The notes: a model not told the origin generated them from the letters alone. A stretch of 64,000 nucleotides of DNA from Rhodospirillales bacterium 24-66-33 (GCA_002281855.1 NCHQ01000027.1:1-64000), one strand, 5' to 3'; shown: positions 17,867 to 27,093, counted from the stretch's first letter. Numbers and translations: made by a program.

Positions 17867-18030
17867 GACCTTTTGGTTTTCCACAGGAAGGGCTTAGACG
17901 CCGAGCGTCCGCAGCCTGGACCCTGTCCCTATAGCCGTCTTTTAAGGCTTCTTTGTCGTCCGCACCGAGATTAAGCCGCAAATGTCTTTCGGCATACCGG
18001 ATCGACGACGGTCCCGGACGCGGTCAGTAT

Positions 18031-18045
18031 TATAGTTGCTATAGT
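18031..18045. promoter_or_regulatory. TATAG-TTG-CTATA element in the divergent prtD-like/XRE region
   Basis: The 13-base inverted repeat TATAG-TTG-CTATA lies 62 bases before the XRE regulator start and 165 bases before the PrtD-type ATPase start. The same bases contain two direct copies of TATAGT (18031-18036 and 18040-18045), each close to a -10 hexamer. It could be a promoter, a regulator-binding site, or both overlapping. This is inference from sequence shape only. Confidence 0.3.
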
Positions 18046-18106
18046 CGATACGCCACCGGCGCGGCTCACTGCTATTGCCGATGGGGTCGCTTGCAGGAGA
18101 CCAGCC

Positions 18107-18424
18107 ATGTACACCCACCCCCAGCACAGCGCCTCATATGACGTGAAGCAGCTTCGGCAGAATGCGGGGCGGTGGCTGAAGCAGCTTCGGGAAGCGCGCG
18201 GTCTGACGCAGCGCGAACTCGCATCGCAGGTCGGGCTGCACTTCTATACCTTCATCTCGCAATTGGAGTCGGGACGGGGACGCATTCCGCCCGATCGATA
18301 TCAGGCATGGGCCGAAGCGCTCGGCATTGATTCCCAGGAATTCGTCCGCGAGCTGCTGCGCTACTACGACCCCATCACGTATCGCCATCTGTTCGAGGCA
18401 CCCGCTCCTTCGCCCACGCACTAG
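18107..18424 (+). CDS. XRE-family helix-turn-helix regulator
   Basis: The 105-residue protein has a classic HTH_3 domain at about residues 17-70: AGRWLKQLREARGLTQRELASQVGLHFYTFISQLESGRGRIPPDRYQAWAEALGI, with TQRELA as helix 2 and the recognition helix around HFYTFISQLE. It lacks an extra sensory domain. It is divergent from the type I secretion ATPase operon and 22 bases ahead of the large hypothetical gene, so it may regulate one or both. Confidence 0.85.
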   Translation: MYTHPQHSASYDVKQLRQNAGRWLKQLREARGLTQRELASQVGLHFYTFISQLESGRGRIPPDRYQAWAEALGIDSQEFVRELLRYYDPITYRHLFEAPAPSPTH

Positions 18425-18446
18425 AAGCCGACATCCGGGTCGCTCC

Positions 18447-20051
18447 ATGGCGATGATCATCCCGTTCTCGAAGCCAGCCCAGAAGTGCTGGTCTCAATCG
18501 GAACAATCCGAGTTCTTGCGTGCGGTGAGCATTCTCCGCAACGCAGGCCTGCCAATCGTCACGGAAGGCGGCCTTTCCGATGAAGGTGACCCGTGGACCG
18601 TTTTCCTCCGAGAGGATACGGGCGACGTCGTCGTTCACATCTGCCGGATTGAAGGACAGGTCATAGCGGCGAGTGCCGCCAGTCCCGATATCGTTTCCGG
18701 CTCGAGCTTTCGGGTGGTGATAGATCGCATCCTGAGGAGTCAGCCACTCGTCCTGCCGGCGGCTCAATCATCCGGAACCCTGTTTCTCCATCCCAGTGCC
18801 GTCATCACTGCCTTCATTGCCACGGCTTTCTCGTGGTCCTGCAGCGAAGAAGCGGGGCTCAAGCAATACGCCTGGAATATCGACAAGGATGGGCAGCTTG
18901 ATCCAGTCCTGAGTGTAACGCGCGCGGGTCCGCACCGATCGATCCTTGCCGATGCAATCGTCTCCAAGTCCGAAGCGAGCTCGACGGCGGAGGCCATCAA
19001 CGCCATCTCCGGTCGCTGGGCACTCGCTGCCAGCATAGCGGCTGTCGCGTTGGCCGCAGACCTCGTGACAAAGGTGTCGCCGAACACACCCTGGCAAGAG
19101 CTGACAACACAGTTGTCGGAAGCCGCCGCGCCGGAGTCGCAGGCGAGCACGGCAGGCGGACTCGGGCTCCCGCCGTTCCTTCTGGCAGATGACGGAGACC
19201 CGCTCGCGGCGTCAAGCCAGTCGCCACAGGGCACGATCGACGTGGCAGGTGCCGCCGAGTTGGCCATTGCCGCCCTGCTATCCCAGCGCGATGCACTTTC
19301 GATGGCGCACAGCGCGATGGGGCCAGGCGACCTTCTGCGGCAAGGCGATGCGGACGCAGAGTCGGCTCATCCGATCCCGGGCAATCCACTGCAGCCGAGT
19401 GGCGTTGACGCTCCGGCAATCATCAAGCCCGCCGGTGACGGGTCTGCCCCCGCCAACGCTCCCGACGGCCAATCCGGGGACTCCGTCCACGTCGGCTCTC
19501 CAGCGGCATCGCAATTATCCTCCAGCCACGAGTTCGCCACGGAGGCTCACGAGTTCCTGAGTTATCTGCTCGGCCAGCGAATGGGTGTCGCCCTGCCAAC
19601 GGTGCAAGACCTGTCGATTGCCGCCAATGCCCTGGCCGCAGATCACTTGAACGGACAGGCAGGCGGCGTTGGTGATGCCGCAGCATCGTCCCACCAAAGC
19701 CATGCGACGCAGAACGACGGCGGCTACAAGCTCGTCGACGACATACTCACCTTCGCGTTCGATCAGTCGAACGAATTGTCACCCTCCATGTCGGACTGGC
19801 TGTCATTCTCGCGCGGCCTGAAATCCAATGCTTTCCTGCCGCAGGCAGACCGAGTGCTGATTATCGACCTCCCCGATCTCCAGGCTGAGGCGTTCAAGTT
19901 CGCCGACGGCCTCGTGATGGTCTCTCAGGAGTTCGCGGCTCGGTATTTGCCGGCAACCTCGCTGACGCCGCAGTCGCTGATCGACGTCTCCGATGGCGTT
20001 GTTCTGAAGCTCATCGGCGTCATAGACATGGCTTCCGGGCTTCATACATAG
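18447..20051 (+). CDS. Large hypothetical protein beside the XRE regulator, 534 aa
   Basis: I start at the ATG at 18447 (MAMIIPFSKPAQKCW), 22 bases past the XRE stop; the longer frame overlaps the regulator. The first 130 residues form an alpha/beta domain (FLRAVSILRNAGLPIVTEGG, DTGDVVVHICRIEGQVIA). A hydrophobic helix near 200 and a long Ala/Ser/Gln/Asp-rich low-complexity middle follow, with a last ordered part containing VLIIDLPDLQAEAFKFADGLVMVSQEF. No family is recognised. Its position suggests an accessory role in the surface-secretion locus, possibly under XRE control. It could be membrane-attached through the single helix. Confidence 0.6.
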   Translation: MAMIIPFSKPAQKCWSQSEQSEFLRAVSILRNAGLPIVTEGGLSDEGDPWTVFLREDTGDVVVHICRIEGQVIAASAASPDIVSGSSFRVVIDRILRSQPLVLPAAQSSGTLFLHPSAVITAFIATAFSWSCSEEAGLKQYAWNIDKDGQLDPVLSVTRAGPHRSILADAIVSKSEASSTAEAINAISGRWALAASIAAVALAADLVTKVSPNTPWQELTTQLSEAAAPESQASTAGGLGLPPFLLADDGDPLAASSQSPQGTIDVAGAAELAIAALLSQRDALSMAHSAMGPGDLLRQGDADAESAHPIPGNPLQPSGVDAPAIIKPAGDGSAPANAPDGQSGDSVHVGSPAASQLSSSHEFATEAHEFLSYLLGQRMGVALPTVQDLSIAANALAADHLNGQAGGVGDAAASSHQSHATQNDGGYKLVDDILTFAFDQSNELSPSMSDWLSFSRGLKSNAFLPQADRVLIIDLPDLQAEAFKFADGLVMVSQEFAARYLPATSLTPQSLIDVSDGVVLKLIGVIDMASGLHT

Positions 20052-20070
20052 CCGGACAATTCGGGCAAAG

Positions 20071-20090
20071 AGAGCGAAGCATTTTTCGCT
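20071..20090 (+). terminator. Weak hairpin after the large hypothetical gene
   Basis: AGCGAA and TTCGCT can pair around a short T-rich loop. GGACAA (20054) and TTGTCC (20104) could close an outer stem. There is no clear U-tract after it. It lies in the 82-base gap before the next glycosyltransferase gene. Confidence 0.22.
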
Positions 20091-20133
20091 ACACTTTGTT
20101 GTCCCCCTCCGTTGGGTATCGCAAACGGAGAGC

Positions 20134-21459
20134 ATGAAGTTGTGGCTGGACGTTGACGACCTCTTCTATTTTGCCGAACGCAGCGCGCGCCCCACCGGCA
20201 TTCAGAGACTAACGGGAGAAGTCTATACGGCGCTCAACTCCATTGCCGGCGATGCCGTTGGCTTCGTTCGGCATGATAGCGAAGGCGGTTTCGCCATCGT
20301 AAGCTGGGCCGAAGTGGCACAGACCTACGAGAAGCTGGTCGGTGAAAGCGTACCTCCTGCCACAACCGTACACGAGACGACGACTTGCGAGGACCGACCG
20401 TCCTGGCTGAATCGACTGGCGCTTGCCTTGGGTCTTCGCTCCGCGACACCTCCGCCAGGAGAGCTTCGGACGGCCTCTTTGCCGCCAACCCTCAAGCAGT
20501 TCGCGCGGCCCGGCGACATGCTGTGTGCTCTGGGCGCGCCTTGGCACGACCCGCTGTATAAGGAGCGCGTGGAGCGTTGCAAGACCGAGACGGGCGTCCG
20601 CTTTTCGGTCTTGATCCATGATCTTATCCCGCTGATACGGCCCGAGTTCTTCGAGAAGGGACGCGCTCCACACTTTGAAGCCGTCATCGGCGGGATTCTG
20701 CCGTTGACGGATCAGGTACTGACCAACTCCCGGGCGACGGCTGCCGACGTGACAAGGTGGTCGTCCGAGAGAGGGATCGTATTGAAGGCAGCACCGGAAC
20801 CATTGCCCATAGGCACCGGCTTCAGCTCTCGGCGCTCGACCGACCACATTGGTGTCGGGACACTTCCTTCTTCCTTGAAGGAAGGCGATTTCGTCCTGTT
20901 TGTTTCGACCATCGAGGTCCGCAAGAATCACACCCAGGCCTTTCGAATCTGGTGCCAATTGCTGCGAGAGCTGCCTGAGGCTTCGGTCCCCACGCTCGTC
21001 TTTGCCGGCAGCTGGGGCTGGATGGTGGAAGATTTGCGCAAAGCCATCGAAGCCACCAACCATCTAAACGGGAAGCTGCAGATCATTTTGTCTCCAGACG
21101 ATGCAACCTTGGCGTCCCTGTACAAGGGGTGTCGGTTCTCGTTGTACCTGTCACACTATGAGGGCTGGGGGCTGCCCGTCTCTGATAGTTTGTCATACGG
21201 AAAGCCGTGCGTTGCTTCCAATCGAGCCTCAATACCCGAAGCGGGTGGTCGCTTCTGCGTTTATGTCGACCCTGACGATACGACGAGCGCCGGAGGCGTG
21301 GTGCGGTCGCTTCTGACCGATCCGGCGCTCCTTGCGCGCCTGGAGGCGGATCTCAAGGCCGAGTTCATACCGACAAGTTGGACGGACACAGCCCGTTCGC
21401 TTCTGGACCTCGTATCACCCCGCCATTGCCGGGTGAGCATCGCCTCCGGCACCGACTAG
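20134..21459 (+). CDS. GT4-like glycosyltransferase
   Basis: The 441-residue protein begins MKLWLDVDDLFYFAERSARP with TGIQRLTGEVY just after, a pattern common in GT4 enzymes of O-antigen and exopolysaccharide clusters. FSVLIHDLIPLIRPEFF and VLTNSRATAADV mark the N-terminal Rossmann half. DFVLFVSTIEVRKNH opens the C-terminal half, and SHYEGWGLPVSDSLSYGKP near residue 342 holds the donor-binding E-x-x-x-x-x-x-S variant of the usual E-x7-E. It is cytoplasmic and uses a nucleotide sugar; acceptor unknown. Its TAG stop lies inside the CTAG that borders the IS5 remnant, so the stop may predate or result from that insertion. Confidence 0.85.
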   Translation: MKLWLDVDDLFYFAERSARPTGIQRLTGEVYTALNSIAGDAVGFVRHDSEGGFAIVSWAEVAQTYEKLVGESVPPATTVHETTTCEDRPSWLNRLALALGLRSATPPPGELRTASLPPTLKQFARPGDMLCALGAPWHDPLYKERVERCKTETGVRFSVLIHDLIPLIRPEFFEKGRAPHFEAVIGGILPLTDQVLTNSRATAADVTRWSSERGIVLKAAPEPLPIGTGFSSRRSTDHIGVGTLPSSLKEGDFVLFVSTIEVRKNHTQAFRIWCQLLRELPEASVPTLVFAGSWGWMVEDLRKAIEATNHLNGKLQIILSPDDATLASLYKGCRFSLYLSHYEGWGLPVSDSLSYGKPCVASNRASIPEAGGRFCVYVDPDDTTSAGGVVRSLLTDPALLARLEADLKAEFIPTSWTDTARSLLDLVSPRHCRVSIASGTD

Positions 21460-22298
21460 CGCCGGTCGAAAGTACGCAGGCGGCCACTGGCCGATCTGGC
21501 GGGCGAGTTTGTGCAGCTTTATCGACCGCATCTTGGCCGCCCATCGATCGCGCTGGAGCGTTGCTTCGGGCGACGCTGTTGCAGGCACTTTCCGGCATCC
21601 GGTCAGAGCGTCAGTTGACGGAGCGGATGGAGCTCGACCTTCTGTTCCGCTGGTTCGTGGGGTTGGGTGTGGACGAGCCGGCCTGGGATCATTCGAGCTT
21701 CTCCAAGAACCGCGACCGGCTTCTGGAAGGCAAGATCGCAGCCAAGTTCCTGGTGGCGATGGTGGCTCGACCGAGGGTCAAGCGGCTGCTGTCGAGCGAC
21801 CACTTTTCGGTGGACGCAACGCTGCTGAAGGCATGGGCGTCGATCAAGAGTTTCCGTCGCAGGGATGGTGACGATAACGACCGGGATGGTCCGGGGTGCA
21901 CGCGGAGCGCAGCTTCCGAAAGGAGAAACGCTCCAACAAAACGCAGCGCAGCACCACCGGTCCCGAGGCGCGGTCTGTACAAGAAAGGCGATGGTCAGTC
22001 GGCCAAGCTCTGGTACCTGGGTCACGCCCTGATGGAGAACCGTAGCGGTCTGGTGGTCGGCGGGGTGTGACAGGGTCGATGCTGCCTTCGCCCTGGCGCT
22101 GGCCGCCTATAACCTGCCGCCTGCCCAAGCTGCTGTCGGTGCCGACATGAGCGTACAAGGCCACGGGAAGAAAACACCAGCTGGCCACGCCTGGGCAGTG
22201 CTCCAGGACGATACCCCCCTCCAGCGAGAGATCTGCCTCCAGCATGGCAAGCAGATTCACTTCACCGCTCGTCGCGAAACTACTTCTTCAACAGCCTG
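21460..22298 (+). mobile_element. Decayed IS5-family element
   Basis: Two frames carry an IS5-type transposase: FVQLYRPHLGRPSIA, a frameshift near 21560, then RATLLQALSGIRSERQLTER, MELDLLFRWFVGLGVDEPAW and HFSVDATLLKAWASIKSFR (first catalytic Asp). After LGHALMENRSGLVVGGV there is a stop, and the sequence jumps to VDAAFALALAAYNL, the C-terminal block of the same family, so the central part with the remaining catalytic residues is deleted. The right end reads TTCTTCAACAGCCTG, like an IS5 terminal repeat. The left end matches it only weakly. CTAG occurs directly outside each end (21456-21459 and 22299-22302), fitting a YTAR target duplication. Confidence 0.75.
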
Positions 22299-23561
22299 CT
22301 AGAGCTTGATGTCGCAATAGCCCGGTGCGGCCTTCAGAAGCCGGGTTAGCAACGGCCGCAACCCATCCAATTTGCGTTTCCGCGCGTGGATCGCGGCTCG
22401 CTCCTCGAGCTGGGGGAGATCACCTATAGCCCCTGCAATGGCATGTGCGATCCCACGTGGATCTAAACGCTCGATGGGTACAGCGCGCCCCTCCGCGAAG
22501 GCCTCTTCCGCAAAGGTGCACGCACGGGGGGCGATGACGGGCTTCCCAAGCTGCTCTGCTTCATTGAATACTCCGGAGCCTCGCGATCGGTACACGTCCG
22601 GAGCATAGGGCAGCAGGAGAATATCCGCTGCTGCAATGAATTCCTGATATCCTTGTGTACTCAGAACCGCGTTGTGCACGCTGACACCGGGTCCCATCTC
22701 TGACAGTCTTCGAAAGGTCTCATGATCCTGCACGGTATCTCGCCGATCAATGAAGCCATGCACCCGGAACACCACGCGGTCGTGGCTTTTTGTTGCAAGA
22801 GAGAGCGCCTCTGGTAGCAATGCGTAGCCTTTGCCGATGTTGGCGTGTCCAACACACGCAACGACGGGACCGCGCGAACGCTCTCCGACTTCCCGGCTGG
22901 GCGGTGAGATTGCATTGGCCAAAGCGCTCGGCCCGGGCCTGCGTTCGAGCGCGAAAGGCAAGCAACTCTCCAGCAACCTTTTGGCAGCTGTCGTTTCGCA
23001 ACATGCGTGCACTTGGCCGCGAGAGCCGAGACCCGACTTCAGGGCTTCACCCGCCACTCTATACTCGGCCTGGGTCTGTGCGTCGTCAGGCGGGTAGAGA
23101 AACCATGCCAGGATGGTCGGCTGCCAGCCACCGATACTCTTGATGGCAAGGGCAGCCGCGTACAGAAGGACCTGATCGCAAGTCGGAAGAATCAACAGGT
23201 CGGGCCGAGTCCATTGCACCATCCGGGAGAGGTCTTTCGCAAGGGCCTTTGCCCGTCGCTCGAACTCGCGCATTCCAGTGTCCGTTCGTCCGTAAATGGA
23301 CTCGGAAAAGCAAATTTCGCCTTTCAAGGTGCCGATGACGTTCGAATCCGCCCTCGAGGAACATAGAATCCTGCACCCTACCCCGGCGGCAGCAAGTTCT
23401 GCGGCCAGACGCTCGGCCGCAGAATAGTGATGCCCACCAATCCCTTGCAGCGCTGGATCAATAATCGTCACCGTCGGCCTCGGCCTCCACCGCGTAGCCA
23501 GCGCCAGCAGGTCCGCGACTAACACGGCTGTCTCTTCGCGGCGTGGCGATCTTTCATCCAC
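22299..23561 (-). CDS. Glycosyltransferase, GT4-like
   Basis: The 420-residue protein has an N-terminal half starting with VTIIDPALQGIGGHHYSAAE (glycine-rich acceptor loop) and a C-terminal half with VVACVGHANIGKGYALLPEAL and ILLLPYAPDVYRSRGSGVFN followed by EAEQLGKPVIAP, the GT-B donor-site region. Its first 43 bases overlap the end of the upstream gene on the same strand. The stop codon is formed by the CTAG at the edge of the IS5 remnant. The C-terminus may therefore be slightly altered, although the homologous fold appears complete. Acceptor unknown. Confidence 0.75.
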   Translation of the reverse strand: MDERSPRREETAVLVADLLALATRWRPRPTVTIIDPALQGIGGHHYSAAERLAAELAAAGVGCRILCSSRADSNVIGTLKGEICFSESIYGRTDTGMREFERRAKALAKDLSRMVQWTRPDLLILPTCDQVLLYAAALAIKSIGGWQPTILAWFLYPPDDAQTQAEYRVAGEALKSGLGSRGQVHACCETTAAKRLLESCLPFALERRPGPSALANAISPPSREVGERSRGPVVACVGHANIGKGYALLPEALSLATKSHDRVVFRVHGFIDRRDTVQDHETFRRLSEMGPGVSVHNAVLSTQGYQEFIAAADILLLPYAPDVYRSRGSGVFNEAEQLGKPVIAPRACTFAEEAFAEGRAVPIERLDPRGIAHAIAGAIGDLPQLEERAAIHARKRKLDGLRPLLTRLLKAAPGYCDIKL

Positions 23562-24403
23562 ACCGCCAGCTTTAGCCAGGCGCTTGCATCGGCCGCGTCG
23601 AACAGGTGCTCTGGCGGCGCGCGCACCACAAGCGACGGAAATACGAAGAGGCTGCCCCCTTGCTCGACGATACTGTCATTGAATGACACATGTTCCGCTC
23701 GCTCTCTCCCGGCGGCATCCTCGCCACTATAACGAGCCATCTTCGTGAAGCGCATCTTATAGACCGAGAGCCCGCCAAATGCCGATAGCACCGGGAAAGG
23801 GGATGCATCCCGCGCTATCCGGACCTGCTTTGCATAGACGTGCCGAAGCTTCGAAACCTCGAATGGACACCAGCGGTGCCGGTCCCATACCGCATGCCAA
23901 ACATCATAGGGGCACCAAACAGGATGCCGCAAAGCCCAGAGATCATAGTATTGAGGGATAGCACTGGCGAATACACCTGCTCGCCGCTCGTCGGCATCGA
24001 GCCAGTCGCCCGCGCGAGCAAACTCGACATCGCACACCGGATTCACAAGAACGTTGTCCAAGTCGAATGCAACCAAGTGATCGAAGTCGGGATATTCTGC
24101 ACGCGCTAGCGACATACATGCGTTTCTGGCCATGGCAATCCGAACCGTTCTCCTTGGCTCATCCCTCTCGAGGCACGTCATATCGATGACGTGGCCCGCT
24201 CGACCGTCGGCTAGCCCTCTTTGCAGAGTCTCCAAGGTGCCGTCGCTACTCTCGCCAACAGCGACGACATAGCGTACTGCCTGATAGGCGCGTTCAAGAC
24301 GACGCAGGTTCGGCAGGACGTCGCGCAAGTACGGGGCGCAATTCCGAGCCACCCCAGTGAAGATTGCCTTTCTTCCGCTTGCACGTGCAACGCGACCAGA
24401 CAT
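23519..24403 (-). CDS. Putative GT-A type glycosyltransferase
   Basis: The 294-residue protein reads IFTGVARNCAPYLRDVLPNL, then VRYVVAVGESSDGTLETL, FDHLVAFDLDNVLVNP and, near 185-205, FPVLSAFGGLSVYKMR. This order (G-x-A-R-N-x-A in strand 1, E-x-x-S-x-D-x-T, a D-x-D-like DLDN, then GG-L-x-x-Y-K) resembles eukaryote-like CAP59/Anp1-type mannosyltransferases, some of which occur in bacteria. No membrane helix is present. It is translationally linked to the following glycosyltransferase by a 43-base overlap. The precise family is uncertain. Confidence 0.6.
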   Translation of the reverse strand: MSGRVARASGRKAIFTGVARNCAPYLRDVLPNLRRLERAYQAVRYVVAVGESSDGTLETLQRGLADGRAGHVIDMTCLERDEPRRTVRIAMARNACMSLARAEYPDFDHLVAFDLDNVLVNPVCDVEFARAGDWLDADERRAGVFASAIPQYYDLWALRHPVWCPYDVWHAVWDRHRWCPFEVSKLRHVYAKQVRIARDASPFPVLSAFGGLSVYKMRFTKMARYSGEDAAGRERAEHVSFNDSIVEQGGSLFVFPSLVVRAPPEHLFDAADASAWLKLAVWMKDRHAAKRQPC

Positions 24404-24738
24404 TTAGCGGAACTCGGAAAACGTGAAAATGAGTAAGGTCGCCCTTCCCGAAGATGAACTGTCGTCCGGCTCGACTGCCCGCATGTGGCGGCACTGCATG
24501 ATGTTCGCCTCACAGCAGCCAGCTTGCCTGCAGTTCGTTGCTCCACCGAACACGACGGTCCAACGTCTAGTCGGCCGAGACACGCGAGGCCAGCTATTGC
24601 GCAATCAAGTTTGGATATTTGCGGGGCATGCAAAGCCGGCCATCACCAATCCGCGTTGCGTGAGCTGAAAGGAACGCTTGCCAGCATGCAATTACGGGCT
24701 CGCGCTCAACTCATAACCCTGCGCCTCCTACCGCTCGG
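24404..24738. other. Non-coding stretch upstream of a glycosyltransferase pair
   Basis: No convincing gene in 335 bases. An open frame at 24423-24668 has no family resemblance or ribosome-binding site. The region holds one copy of the 40-base repeat described separately (24588-24627) and probably contains the promoter for the minus-strand genes ending at 22299. Confidence 0.45.
24588..24627 (-). repeat. Copy 1 of a 40-base imperfect repeat upstream of glycosyltransferase genes
   Basis: It matches 27094-27133 at 32 of 40 positions with no gaps, including GTTTGGATATT and GGCCAG blocks. It lies 184 bases before the start of the GT-A type gene, in the same relative orientation as copy 2. It may be a shared promoter or regulator site. 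Confidence 0.45.
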
Positions 24739-25155
24739 TCAGCGGCCCGGCAAACACCCCACAATCTCTGAAAGACGCTCCTTCAGCCGATCTGCGCGAT
24801 AGCCCGCATTGCTCTCGTTCGAGACTGCTGAGGTCGCTCTTCGCTCTCGAAGCCACTCCCATGATGCCTGGGCACCGACGCCAGACCAATCTTCGCCGAT
24901 TCCCACCACCAGCACGAAGGACTGGTCACCATCCTTATAGTCGCTCGTCAGTGAGTAGATAATCTGCGCCGCGGTCATGTCCGACCTTATCAGCATGCCG
25001 ACCGTATCGCCCTGCTCGGATACGAACGCCAAGAGCGGGTCATCGGCTGAAAGCCTTACTGCACCTTCCGTCAGACGGGCTCGTGCCTGCACAGCGTCTT
25101 CTTGGCCGAATCGCGCGAGAACCAAATAGCGTCCACCTTCCTCGCTCAATTTCAT
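24739..25155 (-). CDS. Hypothetical protein, 138 aa
   Basis: An ATG-started protein with an alternating strand/helix pattern: GRYLVLARFGQEDAVQARAR, DPLLAFVSEQGDTVGMLIRS, TAAQIIYSLTSDYKDGDQSF and LVVGIGEDWSGVGAQASWEW. The third-position bias looks genuinely coding. I do not recognise a family. It is small, soluble and without a signal peptide. It lies in the minus-strand run of accessory genes between two glycosyltransferase groups. Confidence 0.55.
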   Translation of the reverse strand: MKLSEEGGRYLVLARFGQEDAVQARARLTEGAVRLSADDPLLAFVSEQGDTVGMLIRSDMTAAQIIYSLTSDYKDGDQSFVLVVGIGEDWSGVGAQASWEWLRERRATSAVSNESNAGYRADRLKERLSEIVGCLPGR

Positions 25156-25342
25156 TCTCTATATCTAACAGCAATCGCCCTCAACGACCTGATTCGTACG
25201 CTCCTGATGCCGGCTCTCCCCTGGCCAATCGAACGTGCGTCAGACAAACTCCCACACGTTGGCGTAACTCTTCGTCGCCATCGCTTCGGAAGCGGTGCCT
25301 CTTGCAAGCGTCAGACACGTTGCCTGCGGGACCCGTCAGCAG

Positions 25343-25705
25343 TCAGTCCTTCCGATCCCGATCGATCTCCTGTCGGACGTGGTTCCAACCTCGCGCCTTC
25401 AAGACGTACCCTTTCGCCCTGAAGTCGGAATCCTGCCGAATCGCCGCGGTGACAGCCGTGTCGTTGTGTGGATTGCTGCTGGTGATGAGCGCACTCGTTT
25501 CCGCCTCGCAATTTGCGCTGACGGCACGTCCGACACTTTGCACATCCAAGCCGCTCTCGACGTGGAGCGAGGCATGCTTGCCGAGGCAGGCATCCCGTGC
25601 CTCATAGGCCTTTCCCACAGCTCGCACCGTCCACGGCGCCGAGTACTGAGGGTTCATTGAGCAGGCTGGCGTCGACAGCATTAAGGCTACAATCAGAGCA
25701 CGCAT
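25343..25705 (-). CDS. Small secreted or lipoprotein-like hypothetical protein
   Basis: I start at the ATG giving MRALIVALMLSTPACSMNPQ (25705); the longer frame upstream lacks homologous character. The first 15 residues form a short signal-like hydrophobic segment ending in T-P-A-C, a weak lipobox. The remaining 105 residues are polar, with two further Cys (A-R-D-A-C-L-G and S-A-N-C-E-A) that could form a disulfide in the periplasm. Family unknown. Confidence 0.5.
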   Translation of the reverse strand: MRALIVALMLSTPACSMNPQYSAPWTVRAVGKAYEARDACLGKHASLHVESGLDVQSVGRAVSANCEAETSALITSSNPHNDTAVTAAIRQDSDFRAKGYVLKARGWNHVRQEIDRDRKD

Positions 25706-26023
25706 CGACGTCCTTCCCGCTCTCAGAAGATGACGCGCTCGCCAACACACCGTCTTTAGGGAGCGCCTGTTCGGATTCGGAGCGACCCCCTCCCGCCACA
25801 TTCGTCCGTTCCCGCACGGGGGCAAGCGGAAAACTGAAAGCGCTCAATGATCGTCACCAAGATTGACGCCCACTAACCTCAATTTCCACCGTGGGACGAT
25901 ACGTGAAAGCTAAAAACACTTTCGCGATCCTTCAGCGACTGCCCAAAAGTGTGAGGGGCTGTCGGCAGCGGAGTGAGGTGGGAGGCTTTGGAACGCAAGC
26001 GACGCTCGCAGTACTTTGGAGCG
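25706..26023. other. Stretch without a recognisable gene
   Basis: 318 bases between the small secreted protein and the GT2 gene. Only short frames without family features occur on either strand. No clear terminator is seen. Confidence 0.4.
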
Positions 26024-27019
26024 CTATAGACTCTTTCGATGTCTTGCTATCCTGGAGAGCCACCCGGAGGCCGCATCTTTTCGGAGCGCGAGGCGAATGC
26101 GGGTTCTTGCCTGTTCAACCTTGTGGACACCGAACGATTGCTCGACACGGCCGCGGCCGTCCTCCAATGCACCGAGAACCAGCCTCCATACGGAGTTCCG
26201 AATCGGCTCCCATGGCTTCCTGGAGGAGTTATACTGCCCGCCCATAACGGCTTCGTTCGAGTGACTGTTGGCCCCGTGCATTCGGTAGGCATATAGTGCA
26301 TCAGCCAAGGAAACGGTCCCGGTGAGCAAGGCGGCAAAGGTGGAGAGGTAGTAATCGACGTATAGCTTCAGCTCGTCGTCGGGAGGCGTTAGCACGAGAT
26401 CAACAAAGGCACGCCGAAGCATCATACTCGTCATGCTGTTGGACGCCTGGTGGGGTGTCCAAATGGTGTTCAGCCGTACGGCTCCCGTTCGTGGAAAATT
26501 CATTCCGCCAGATCGGCAATCGAGTTGCGGAACTCGCATCGGATCAATACTGCGGCACGACTCTGGCCCCTGCTGCGAATCAAACCACCAAGCGGTGCCA
26601 GCGAGGAGTCCGCCCGCTCCATCTACGATGTGAGAGTCGCAGTAGGAAAGCGCAACGGGGAAGTCCGTGTTCAAATGGGCTTCGACATGTCGGGCGACAA
26701 AGTCTTCATAGATGTAGTCGTCCGAATCGAGAAGGCAAACGAAAGGGGCATTATCGAGGTGCGCAAGGCCCGTCCGCATCGCTCCTGCCTGGCCCCGATT
26801 GTAGTCATTTCTCACATATCGGAATCGGATGTCCTCCAAGCCCCTGAGCGTGCTTTTTATTACGCAATCGGAGGAATCGGTCGACCGATTGTCTACAACC
26901 ACAACACTCAGGTTCCGGAAGGTTTGGGTCGCCACCGCGCGGATCGCCTGCCCGACATAGAGATGATTGTTGTAGTTAGCGATGATTACACCCACCCGAG
27001 GCAACGCCGCCTTGATCAT
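26024..27019 (-). CDS. Glycosyltransferase family 2
   Basis: The 331-residue GT-A enzyme starts with VGVIIANYNNHLYVGQAIRA, has VVVVDNRSTDSSDCVI and RNDYNRGQAGAMRTGLAH, and its metal-binding D-x-D lies in FVCLLDSDDYIYEDF. The C-terminal part has a helical region with ELKLYVDYYLSTFAALLTG. It lacks membrane helices and is probably a cytoplasmic sugar transferase for a surface glycan. A copy of the 40-base repeat lies 74 bases before its start. Confidence 0.85.
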   Translation of the reverse strand: MIKAALPRVGVIIANYNNHLYVGQAIRAVATQTFRNLSVVVVDNRSTDSSDCVIKSTLRGLEDIRFRYVRNDYNRGQAGAMRTGLAHLDNAPFVCLLDSDDYIYEDFVARHVEAHLNTDFPVALSYCDSHIVDGAGGLLAGTAWWFDSQQGPESCRSIDPMRVPQLDCRSGGMNFPRTGAVRLNTIWTPHQASNSMTSMMLRRAFVDLVLTPPDDELKLYVDYYLSTFAALLTGTVSLADALYAYRMHGANSHSNEAVMGGQYNSSRKPWEPIRNSVWRLVLGALEDGRGRVEQSFGVHKVEQARTRIRLALRKDAASGWLSRIARHRKSL

Positions 27020-27093
27020 TTCTACTCTCTGGTTGAGCGCCAGATCCCTCTCGATCTGGAAGTTCTATCGGTCTAGTTGGCTCGAACATTTGT

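Noticed and set aside
24423-24668. 81-codon plus-strand frame
   Set aside because: No ribosome-binding site and no resemblance to a protein family; it overlaps the putative promoter region of the minus-strand glycosyltransferases.
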